A DNA stretch of 64,000 bases from Torreya grandis (taxonomy: Eukaryota; Streptophyta; Pinopsida; Cupressales; Taxaceae), in the NCBI GenBank assembly GCA_037957365.1, contig JARHVA010004230.1:523501-587500 (forward strand), written 5' to 3'. Positions 50,216 to 59,925 of the stretch are shown here, piece after piece (position 1 is the stretch's first letter; the number at the start of each line of letters is the position of its first letter). The notes beneath the pieces are model-generated. The model did no database searches. It was given only the letters and a program-made list of their open reading frames with translations, and was not told where the DNA came from. The translations under genes and the position numbers were made by a program.

Positions 50216-50880
50216 GGGTTCTTATTGAGAAAGTGTTGTAATGGACTCATCTAGAAAGGTCAAAATAATGGGTTAGTTATTAGGTAGGGGAGCCTAAACC
50301 AATTAGTCAATGATGACCTACCCTTTAATGCATTTTTGGTGAATAAACTCAAGATCAAACTCAGCCATATGCATGAGCCACTTAGCCATATGATAATTTT
50401 TATATGGCTTGGAGAGCATATACTTGAGTGGGTTAGTGGTGGTGATAACATATGTTTTGTGATTGAAAAGGTAATGAAAAATTTTAGAGTAAAAAAAAAA
50501 GAGAGTGAGACAAAGCTTTTCAAGATGGGTATATCATATCTCATACTCCAGAAGCATGCATCTAATATAATAGATGGATTTATCTTTGTTTTATTCATCT
50601 TGATGAGCTAGCATTGCACCTAAAGAGTGATTAGTGGTTGATATGTAAAGATAGAATGGTTGGTCATCCCTAGGTGGGATAAGAACTGGTAGAGAAAGTA
50701 GGTACTCCTTGAGTGAGTCAAAGGATTTTTAACAATATTTAGTCCATCTAAAGGAGGTTTATTTCTTTAGGAGATGGTGAAAAGGTTGAAATCTATCTGA
50801 TAACTAAGAGATGAAGTGATGAATAAACTAGAGTTTTCCCTATAGACTATGAAGTTGTTTAAAGTTTATTAGAGGAGGAA
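50216..50880 (-). pseudogene. TE-E: standard RNase H / connection
   Basis: Minus-strand landmarks: SLPVLIPPRDDQPFYLYIS (about 50,690), TNHSLGAMLAHQDE, YTHLEKLCLTLFF (about 50,530), HKTYVITTTNPLKYMLSKP (about 50,450), YHMAKWLMHMAEFDLEFIHQ (about 50,370) and LPNNPLF (about 50,270). Three stops fall in the last third where Gln is expected. It follows RT directly. Confidence 0.8.
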
Positions 50881-51600
50881 TTCATAGGATGGCTTTAACC
50901 TTAGTAGGATCAATTTAAATTCCACAAATTGAAATGATAAAGCCAATGAGTTTCCTAGAAAGAAACCTAAAAATGCATTTCTTGGGATTGAGTTGGACAT
51001 GGAATTGGATTACTCGATTGAAAATGATAGCAAGAATAACTAAATGGTCCTCTCAGTGTTTGGATTTCTTGAGGAGATCATCCACATAATCCTCTAAAAT
51101 TTTATGGATAATATCATGAAATATATATGTCATGGCTCATTGATAAGTCACTCTTTCATTTTTTAAACCAAAAGGTATGACCCGATAGCATAATGTTCGT
51201 TAAGGAGTAATGAACATAGTTTTATGTTGATCTGAGGGGGTAATTAGGATCTGATTATATCATAAAAATTCATCCATGAGGGATGATATATCATGACCTA
51301 TGGTAAGATTAACTATTTTGTTGATGTTAGGTAAAGGAAAGTCATCTTTGGGGAATACAAAGTTAAGGTCACAAAAATCCACAAAAAATATGGAGTCCCC
51401 TAGTGGGTTTGGTAATAGGAATAATATTATAGACCCATTGTGGATAGTCAATGGGTTGAATGAAGTTAATAGATATAAGGCATTGAAGTTATTCTTTGAT
51501 GAGAAGTTCTATGTAAGGGTGCATTTTTTAAATCTTTTGCCATACCAACCTAGCCTTAGGATGGATAACAATGTTATGGAGAGTGATGGAGGTTCAATTT
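50881..51600 (-). pseudogene. TE-E: reverse transcriptase
   Basis: The open stretch 51,260-51,451 encodes DSIFFVDFCDLNFVFPKDDF, PLPNINKIVNLTIGHDISS and LMDEF, a clear gypsy RT palm start. The catalytic YVDD is intact at 51,077-51,088 in EDYVDDLLKKSKH. LNPKKCIFRFLSRKLIGFII follows at about 50,990. The copy has stops and frame changes between these pieces. Confidence 0.85.
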
Positions 51601-52650
51601 TGGGCATGCCTTAATAAGATGATACAAATGTGATGCTATGGTCTGAAGTAAGGTGGGATAATCTTGTTGCTCCTTTGAGATAAAATATTATTGAATTTTA
51701 ATTTTATGAGGGTCCTCCCAGGTCCCTAAGTTAACATTGATAGCTAATTAGTTGAGTATGGTTTGGTTTTTAGGAGAGAGAAATTATGGATAGAAGAATC
51801 TCTTACACTGAGGTAGGTGAGGATGGAATCATCATCTCGACATTGAATAGTATGAATAGTGTAAAAATCAAGGTCAACAATTTGAGATGGATGAGAGGAA
51901 AGGTTTTATTTTGGCCACCTTGTTAATAAGTCAATGGGCCTAAGCTAATGATATTGATAAAAAAAATTAGATGGGATGATTTCAGAATATTTGGATTAGG
52001 AAGATGAACTAGGTGAGGATGGAATTACTTCCATGAGAATAGTAATAGTATTTAGTGAGGTGGGCTCTTTTAGTGGTTTGAATCTGAGCCCAAAGAACTC
52101 ATGAGGTTTTTGATTTTTGATAATGGAAAATTCATTAGGTCCTTATTTTTAAAGGCCCATACCAAATCCTTTCCAAGCACAATGATAAAGATAAGTTTTG
52201 GCAAAGGATGGATTTCTTAGATACTAAAAATTAGAAGTGAAAGGTTGAATATATAGAGTGGTGATAGGAGTGAGGAGTGGTCAATCAAGTCCCCTGTAGA
52301 TAAAATATGTTTGATTATTGGGAAGTTTAAAGGGGATGATGGTTCCTATGTTGAGATCATATGAAGGGTCATTTTGAAGATTCCCATGTTCATGTAGAGT
52401 GGGAAAATCATCTAAATCTAAAAGTTGATATTCCCCAAGGGAGAGATGTTGAAAGGTTTGCACTAGGGAATCCCCATTGGGAAATTGGAAATAAGGGATA
52501 GATGCACTAATTGAATCTTCATCACTATTTATGATTAAGGTATTGTAGGTTTTTATTTGTGGTATAATTATGGTAATTGGTTTGGTTACCTACATAGGAG
52601 ATGAATGTGGAAGGAGGACAGCATTAGGCCTATAGGTCATGTCATAAGAT
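51601..52650 (-). pseudogene. TE-E: protease-RT linker
   Basis: No conserved catalytic motif, but the minus strand keeps acidic, linker-like protein (the open stretch 52,281-52,463 has SLGEYQLLDLDDFPTLHEHG). It lies between protease and RT and is broken by stops. No second RNase H was seen here. Confidence 0.5.
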
Positions 52651-52930
52651 GTAAAAAGATTGGGATCAACCTTGATGGTTATAACCTATCATTAATATTC
52701 AAATTTGATTTAATAGTGTAAATTGAAGGGGATACAACTCATAGCTTGGATCCAAGGGCATATTTGAAGTAAAATAGTCTTGAAGGTAGTAGCTATTGTG
52801 TTGTTGAAGGGGTGAAGAACCATTGTGATTTTATCTATGATGTTATTTAGTAAACATAGTTGATCAAAAGCATGGGAGGAGATTATGTTGATGATGTCTC
52901 CTCCATCAATCACCACCCTTTTGACATGTG
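52651..52930 (-). pseudogene. TE-E: retropepsin-like protease
   Basis: The open stretch 52,710-52,916 contains VIDGGDIINIIS, with the D-[ST/G]-G aspartic protease core in the Asp-Gly-Gly form seen in some Tat-group elements. It continues with SHAFDQLCL and a hydrophobic strand. Short compared with a full protease; the C-terminal part has decayed. Confidence 0.65.
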
Positions 52931-53499
52931 TGTGATTAATGTATGCAGTGACAAAGAGAGAGGATCAAATTCCTTAGAGGTTACTAGAGGTATCTCAAAA
53001 TATTATAAGGTAACAATGGTTGAATTTTAGAGGGATCTAATGAAATATCTAAGAGGTTGAGGGTCATCTAGTTTTACATATATAGATTGGAGGGCCTCTA
53101 TTAGTGCCTAAAAATGGTGGGGTGAGGTGTTGATCAAGTTGTAAAGTTTCATATTCACCAGTGCTTAGTGAAGTTGTTTCAACATGGTTTGTTGAATAGA
53201 TGGAGAAGAGATTGTGGGAGGGGAACTAAGGATGGACACTTTGGGTCTTGGTGATGGTGTAGGCATTAGTGTTTGAGCTTGCTTAGAAGGCTGAGAGCCT
53301 AAAGGATATGTCCATGGAATGGATGTTTTTGGCTCTTTTTTTACGCCTCTATTGAGCCCAAGATCAGGTAATCATGTGGATGGTATGGATGATGGGCTCA
53401 ATTGGACTAGGTGATTATTTTGGTTCCTTGTCATTACCTATAGATGAGAGTGAAAAAGTAGGTGTAGGTTGGGATAGTGGTTAGATTAGTTGGGTTGGT

Positions 53500-54920
53500 A
53501 GCTAGGTTGGTGACATAGTTGAAAGTGGTTCATCTAATAATAGATCATCATCATCATATAAGGGATGAACAAGACCTTGAAGATGTTTATAGTTTTTTGT
53601 GTCATGTCTTAGCATACTATGGTATGCAAAAATGTTAGTATCATCAAACCAAGAGGGTTTAATATTAGAGGGGGTGAATGTATTAATTGGTGGAAGTTTA
53701 ATAGAGGATGTTTTCAAAAGCCTCTACAAAATAGAGAGTAAGATTTACTTAGAGGTGTTGAGAGTGTTGAAATTATCATCAAGGAAATAGGAAGCCTTTT
53801 AGGCATGGTATTGAAATTAGAGAGGGTAAGTGGTTGGGTAACTTTGGTAGATGGTTTGGGTTGGGTTGGCTTAGATGTGATCAGGTTATCAATGGATGGT
53901 TTTAAATTAGAGGATGAGGGGTTGATAATAGGTGGAAAAGTGGAAGGGGATAAACTAGCTAATAATGATGAATAATTTGATGACATGGGTGGTAGAGGGG
54001 TAGGCATAGAAAAGGGAATTAGTTTAATTGAAGTAGAATAAGTGACTGGGATGGTGGATGGGGGTGCTCCCAAAATAGATGGTAAATGAGAAGGAGATGT
54101 CATAGGTTGAGCTCAAAGATGAGGTTTAGGTAACTACACCCTTTGATCCATCTTGGTTGGTGGTTTCTTAGGTATACTAGAAGGGGTTAGGTCCAATTTG
54201 ATGGGTGGATGGGCAATGCTAGGTGTGGGAAGGATACCTAGATTCTTGGCTAGTTTAGATAGAAAATTATGAGATGATCTAGGTGGAGGTGGGTGATATG
54301 GTTCTCTCATGTCTTGGGATAAATAAATGTTTGATGATGGGGTGATAATAGGTGGGAGAGTGAATGTAAAAAAGGTCAAGGATTTGGTTTTGTTTTGGTA
54401 TGGGAGCCCCAAATGGTGCCAAAAGGTGGATTTATGTAGTTTAGGTTACAAGGCAAATTCTAGAATTTGCACTAACCAAGAAAAGGTCTTGTAAATGGGT
54501 TTGGGTCCTTGATCAGTTTTTTCAAATGTTAGGCCCTTGGATGAAGAAGAGGGAATGGTTCCTTCATCTTTACTTGAGTTAGAAGGTTCCAAAATTATGG
54601 TTACTTGTGGGGTGATTAAGGGAGGAGTTGGTTGTTTGATCAAGGGTATAGGTATGGTCTTGGTTCCTTCCTTTACTAGGGTATCCAAAGGAGAAGAAGG
54701 GAGTTCTATCATTTCATTTGGTGGGGTATGAGAAGATGTGGTTAGTTTAATGACTACTTTTATGAAAGGAGAAGTGGGCATGGGAATAGTTTGATCAAGC
54801 AAAGATGCAAGGGATATAAATTCTTCTATTTTGGTCTCTAAAGAGATAAGAGGTGAAGTTGCTTCTTCCATAAGTGAGGTTAGTGAAGGAGCAATATAAA
54901 TGTAAGGCTCATACCCCATG
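53500..54920 (-). pseudogene. TE-E: Pro/Ser/Thr-rich linker with a second His/Cys motif
   Basis: Minus-strand open stretches (54,446-54,919; 54,134-54,412; 53,714-54,103; 53,502-53,717) are unusually long for this element and very rich in Pro, Ser and Thr (for example SPSTFPPIINPSSS). Near the end, about 53,600, FAYHSMLRHDTKNY resembles the C-x2-H-x4-H-x4-C motif at 55.15 kb with both Cys replaced (Phe, Tyr). The role is unknown; likely a disordered part of Gag or of an additional ORF. Confidence 0.6.
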
Positions 54921-54989
54921 GGCTTATTTATGATGACATTGATTATGTGTGCCTCATGAGATGAAGATGGTTCAAATTGATTTTCATGG

Positions 54990-56620
54990 GCTTTAGTAGG
55001 TGAAGGATCGTTAGGAAATGGTTTGCATAAATATAAATAGAATGGTTAAGAGTTGAATTAGGGTTGTCAAATGAAAATTTAACATTATGAATCATGTTTT
55101 AGATAAGACTTTTTAAAGTGTTACATTCATTTATGTCATGTCTAATGACTTGATGGAAAGCACAATGGTCATTTTCGTTATACCACCCATGCATGAAGTG
55201 AAAGGGGTCAAATTGTTAGGGTGACTTGATTGGTATAAGTTTAATAAGGTTAGATTTAAGTAGTTTGTCTAGTATAGAGGCATAAGATTTTCTTATAGAT
55301 GTGAATTGTTTGGAGGGCATGGTTTTGGTTTTGGTTTGGTGGATAAGTGGTGTTAGAAGGAGTGGTTTGATGGTGTTGATTAATGGATGGAGGTGAAGTA
55401 TATCTCATCACCACTAATTTTATAAAAACTTTGGCTTTAGAATTGGATTGGTTGGTTATTTTGGTCAAATATGGATCATTGGATTTGAATCTAGAATTTT
55501 TATTTCATAATTTCAATTTACCCTCATCTATGGCTCAGTTCTCAAGTTTTTGAGCCATTATGAATGATTAATCAAACTTTCAAAATATTTGTACCTAAAG
55601 GGTGGGAGTAATGTGTTTTATGTAACCCCTAGAGAAAAGTTCAATGAGTTTTATTTGGGGTAGTGAAAAAGATAGTTGATTAATGAGACCTCACCATCAT
55701 GTAATGAAGTAGGTGATGGATTCATCATCAAAATGATTAATAGATTAAAGATCTATTATGGATACCTTCTTGGATATGTTCATATAAAAATGTTCTAAGA
55801 AGATTTATATGAGTTGGGAGAATGAAAACATAGAGTGCCTAAGAAGGGCACTATACCAATCCAAGGTGGGCCTTGATAGAGACATAGGGAAAGTTCAAAG
55901 GAGGAGGGTGTTGTCATATGTGATCAAGTAACAAGAATGGTGGAACACCCTAAATTTTTTTTAAGGATCCTCTTTACCCTAAAACATAGAGATTTTAGGA
56001 AGCTCCCATTGAGGAGGATAAGCATGTATTGGGATGAATGGGTTGATAGGTTCATTACAAATTTGGTCATATGATAAGAGGTTATGGGACCCATAGATAG
56101 ATGACTCAAGTTGGGTCATCTTATCTATGAGCATTATAATAAGTTCAAGTTGGGGTTGGGTGGCTACATAATTAGATGGTAAGTTCTATTGAGTTTAGGT
56201 TGTAGATATGCATTGGTATGTAATATGAGGTATGAAAGTGGGGACATATTGATATGTGGTGACCTAATGTTGGGATAGTTACCCATCAATAATAATAAGC
56301 ATTAAGGGTTGAGTAGAAGGTGTGATATATCCCTATAGGCTGAGAATATCTTGATAACGCACCATGGGGGCCTGTAGGGGAATTGACAATAGTTGGTTTA
56401 GGGGTATATTAGGGTTGGTTGATGGGGGCATGGTTTGGGTTGGTAATGCTAAAGTATTTGTGGGGTTTTTATGGGTAGTCACCCTAGTGATAATGGGGGA
56501 AAGTGTTTTTGGTATGGATAACACCAAGTTTTAAAAAGGGGTTGAGGTTGGTATATTGGTTAAGTGGGAGGGCATGGTAGACATGGTTGTGGAAGATAGA
56601 CACCACACTGATAGAAGGGG
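54990..56620 (-). pseudogene. TE-E: gag
   Basis: The minus strand carries YDQICNEPINPFIPIHAYPP (about 56,060), then ELPKISMF. The retrotransposon gag domain follows: WYSALLRHSMFSFSQLI, FLEHFYMNISKKVSIIDL, DDESITYFITWW, LPQIKLIELFSRGYIKHITP (about 55,840-55,600). At its end, about 55,160, HCAFHQVIRHDINECNTL forms a C-x2-H-x4-H-x4-C zinc motif. Gag would form the virus-like particle. Several stops and shifts inactivate it. Confidence 0.75.
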
Positions 56621-57876
56621 TATAAGTGACAAGGGGTAAATTTGAGCCAACATTGGAAGTATTGGTTGGGGTAATAGCTATCTAAGTGGTGGTTGTATAT
56701 GAACCAATGGTAGAATAAGAAGCTTAGATGATGGAAGGTTAGGTTGACATAACGCCAACCATAAGGTGGTGTGGCATACCATAGGGTGGATCTATGGGAA
56801 GAAATAAATTCATTAAACTATGGTAGGATAAGGTATTAAGATAGTGTTACAAATACACAAACTTGTTATCCAAAAAGATATCAAAATCTAGATTATCCTG
56901 AAGGATTATTTGAGGTATGGTAGGTGGGGGAGAAGGGTGCAGTGAAGCATGGGTGATTTATTAACATCTGAGGTGTAATCCATGGATAAGGATGAAGAGG
57001 AAAATGGTGGTTGGTTATTTTTATTCCTTACTTATTGTATGCATAATAACATATGAGAAATTAGAAATAGATAATGAACCTCTCACCTCAAACAATGAGC
57101 AAACAAATAAAAACCAAAAGTAATAAAAGAACACACTAAAAGTACAATTAATCCTAGTATTCATTTTAAATAAATTTTGGCTTATGAATTAAAGAGTGTG
57201 AAATGGAAAATTATATTTTAAATTAGGTAATATAAAATCCATCTAAGGATGGTTTCAGGTTAAATTTTGGCACTAAAATAATCTATACTAGATCGAGTAT
57301 GTGGCTTAGTACTAGGGGATTGTTTCTCATGCTTTACAAACCCAAAGCTGATTTAGGCCACTTAGCCAACATATAATATTTTTCTAGAGTTTATACTCTA
57401 CTATAGAGTGGATTGATTCTTCTCTTTGGTGATGAAATCCAAGTGAAATCATTGGGTAGGGTAAGGTGATTCAAAGGGTGATGAAATCCCAATGGGTGTT
57501 GTCTCAGGTATGTTTTGATGTTTAATTTTGTGCAAGTGGTTTAGAAGTGTAACATATATGTGATATGATTAATTCATAATTCATTTAATTAATCTAGGTG
57601 AATTAATCATTAAGTATGCAAAATAATGAATTTTCTCAATTTTAACACAAAATAAATTTTTGGTGTCTTTGCATGTAAACAAGAAACAACTAAAAATGCA
57701 ACTAATATAAGTTGAAAAATGCAACCTATCCCTAATATGAAAACCTTTTTTTTATATTTTTAGGAAGGAAAAGAGATAAAATTTATGTCTTTTGGAATTT
57801 ATAAATAACAAAAATACAAGAGCATGAATTTTCACTAATGCAACTATATGCCTAAAGAGAACTACGAACCCAAAAG
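56621..57876 (-). other. TE-E: untranslated leader
   Basis: Region between the primer-binding site and gag. No open frame of interest and no repeat boundary recognised. Confidence 0.5.
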
Positions 57877-57896
57877 GGGTCCCACCAGGCATGCCA
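57877..57896 (-). promoter_or_regulatory. TE-E primer-binding site
   Basis: The minus strand reads TGGCATGCCTGGTGGGACCC, beginning with TGG and lying 5 nt inside the inner end of the right LTR. It differs from the TE-C site, so the two elements use different primer tRNAs; the tRNA is not assigned here. Confidence 0.7.
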
Positions 57897-57901
57897 GAAA
57901 G

Positions 57902-59233
57902 TTTCCTACCATATATTACTCTATTTTTTTAACTTTTAGGAAAAATTAGAGAAATAACAGATGAGGGGTTTTTACCTAGTAAATGTTTCACTCATTGATG
58001 ACCAAATGAAGTGAGATATCTTTTTTGGCAAGGAAGGACTACCTGTAATTAAACTGCACTAAAACAACTTATTTGTCAGATGAGTATGAAGGGTGGACTA
58101 CCTATAAATAGTAGATCCAAAAAGTGAAAGCTACCTTAGATGGATGCCAATCCACTCCCCAAATAATTTTTTTATAATGGAAATGAAAGATGATAAATTG
58201 ATAAGAACATGAATATTTATGCAAGAAAATAAATAATGTACCTATTAAATAAAAAAGTAGCGTGGTGGGTCAATACCATGCACAAGTTGATGAAGGATAG
58301 GTTCAGAGGATCTAAGAAGAGTCTATAGACAAGCCAAAAATATAAATAGGGTCTAATTAGGTTTGAAAGGGGAGGGAATAATAATCTATTATTTTCCCTA
58401 ACAATGATTGGTGGTAGTCAGATTGATCAGTGATGGTTGGGTTTGATCAATGACAATTGGGTAATCAATGATGGTTTTTGTGACTAGTGATGGTTGTAGT
58501 AACTAGTGATGATTACCTGTGGGAAATCTAGAGGATATGGAGTTAGGGAGAAAATGACTTATGGGTAGACTATTGAAAAGGGGTTATAGAGGTAAGAGAT
58601 GAAGTACTGTGGCTTGATCAAGACAAAGAAGTCAATAAAGAAGGGAAACTAATAAAAATAAACAAGAGATACATGTGAAATTTGAAATGGATAATAATAG
58701 CAATCTGAAGGAAATTGGGTAACATAATAGTATCTTTATCTTTCAATAGTCACATGGATAGATTTTTGGGGTCATGGATACCTACATAAAGAAAACAAGA
58801 GAGCCTGGATGCAACTTTTTGGATCTTCATTTCCTCTAAGAGCCTCACATTTATAGAACAAAAGTACTAAGTAAGGAAATAAGAAATTTGCTATGTTGGG
58901 TGATGATAAATATGCCAATTTGAAGGGAATAAAATTTTTAAGGTGTGCATGGGAAAGTTTCCATTTTACCCACGTATATGTGGCTTATAGCTGGATGCTT
59001 TTATGTTGCAAGTTTAGAGACCTAACCATCAATGGTTGATTCCTAAGTGTAAAAGGGTTAGAAATGGGTCTTAGAATGATGTTGCTAAATTTTTTAACAA
59101 AAGGGTGCCTAAGTGCTTTAACAAGTGTAAAAGATGTTTCAAAATTGAGATAGGTGAATAACTAAGGCCAAGAATTGGTCCAGGGTGATGCGACATCAAA
59201 AAATAGTTGAGGGGATGTTTTCGAGTGTCTAGA
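57902..59233 (-). repeat. TE-E 5' LTR (right copy)
   Basis: About 1,332 bp, matching 39,845-41,200. On the minus strand it starts TCTAGACACTCG at 59,233 (TGTAGACACTC in the other copy) and ends near GTAGGAAA. It holds GTGATGGTTG-type repeats near 58,430-58,500 and a single AACCAT-CA-ATGGTT palindrome at 59,024-59,037, where the other LTR has three units. Confidence 0.82.
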
Positions 59234-59238
59234 CCTAC
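59234..59238. repeat. Right target-site duplication of TE-E
   Basis: CCTAC, pairing with CCTAT at 39,838-39,842 with one mismatch. Confidence 0.65.
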
Positions 59239-59670
59239 CCCCACACCAAAGACAAGTTGATCAAACCATTGCATAGTGGGGCATAAAACTAATTGGCATG
59301 ATAAATCCATCATTGAACACATGGAATAAATGAAACCTCATGGCCACTAATTAATTTAGAAGTTGATGGAGAAAGTAATGCTCAAATAATCTAATGAGAC
59401 ATCAATCCTAGAATTTTATGAGATCATTATAACCAAATTTAGTGTTCTATCCACCATTATCTATTAAAGAATAATGGATTTCCTTGGAACCAAAATCACT
59501 AGGTGGGTATTCAAGCATAATATTAATCTGATCACCTCCTCTAATTAATACCCTTAGGGTAATGACCTAGTTGAATAAATGAATGAAAACTTGATTCACA
59601 TCAACAAATGAACCGTGGAATACAATCAATGATCCTAACATACCAATCTCAAGACACCTCTTTGGGAAGG
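59234..59670 (+). pseudogene. TE-D: gypsy integrase, right half
   Basis: The frame from 39,842 resumes at the duplicated CCTAC and reads PPHQRQVDQTIA, stop, WGIKLIGMINPS: the usual start of the gypsy integrase core. Fragments of the rest follow with stops: LMATN, then STIIYQ-like remnants, YPQGNDLVE-like residues and NENLIHINK at about 59,600. This confirms that TE-E inserted into an integrase gene. The remainder is too decayed to delimit. Confidence 0.7.
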
Positions 59671-59827
59671 TTGAATAATTACAAAATAATCTTTAGGATA
59701 TTCATTGATATTTATATTTTACTTTTTAGATAATTGATTTAATTACTCAAGGATGAATTCAATTAGGACTTTGATTAGGATATGCATATTAATTAATTCC
59801 TTTTAGGATTTTGGACATTTGTTGCAA

Positions 59828-59925
59828 GAAACTCAAGAGAAGAAAGTAATCTTGCTTACCTCCCATATACCCTTTCATGTTGGTATATGGTAGGTAAGAA
59901 ATATTACTTTATTCTCTTGAGTTTC
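59828..59925. other. 98-nt near-perfect foldback
   Basis: Two 44-nt arms (59,828-59,871 and 59,882-59,925) pair with only four mismatches and no gap around a 10-nt loop (CTTTCATGTT). Arm starts: GAAACTCAAGAGA; the other arm ends TCTCTTGAGTTTC. Arm length, loop size and mismatch number resemble a plant microRNA precursor or a small palindromic transposon relic. No flanking duplication or polyadenylation signal was recognised. Function unproven. Confidence 0.85.

Larger units (their letters stand above)
39843..59233 (-). mobile_element. TE-E: Tat/Ogre-like Ty3/gypsy element carrying a nested copia
   Basis: Minus-strand LTR retrotransposon of about 13.7 kb without its nested copia. Its LTRs are about 1.33-1.36 kb (57,902-59,233 and 39,843-41,200), with a primer-binding site at the right LTR's inner edge, a polypurine tract at the left LTR's inner edge and a one-mismatch CCTAT/CCTAC duplication. 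Domain order on the minus strand: gag, Pro/Ser/Thr-rich linker, protease, RT, RNase H, second (archaeal-like) RNase H, integrase. The second RNase H after the standard one is the arrangement known for the Tat group. The LTR pair differs at very roughly 15-20% of sampled positions. All genes are broken. Confidence 0.85.

Noticed and set aside
57892..57901. TGCCAGAAAG as the left end of the TE-E right LTR
   Set aside because: The other LTR lacks this sequence; it is part of the primer-binding site and spacer, and shared sequence starts at TTTCCTAC.
59071..59322. 83-codon minus ORF at the end of TE-E
   Set aside because: It crosses the LTR/TE-D junction, so it cannot be an original gene.
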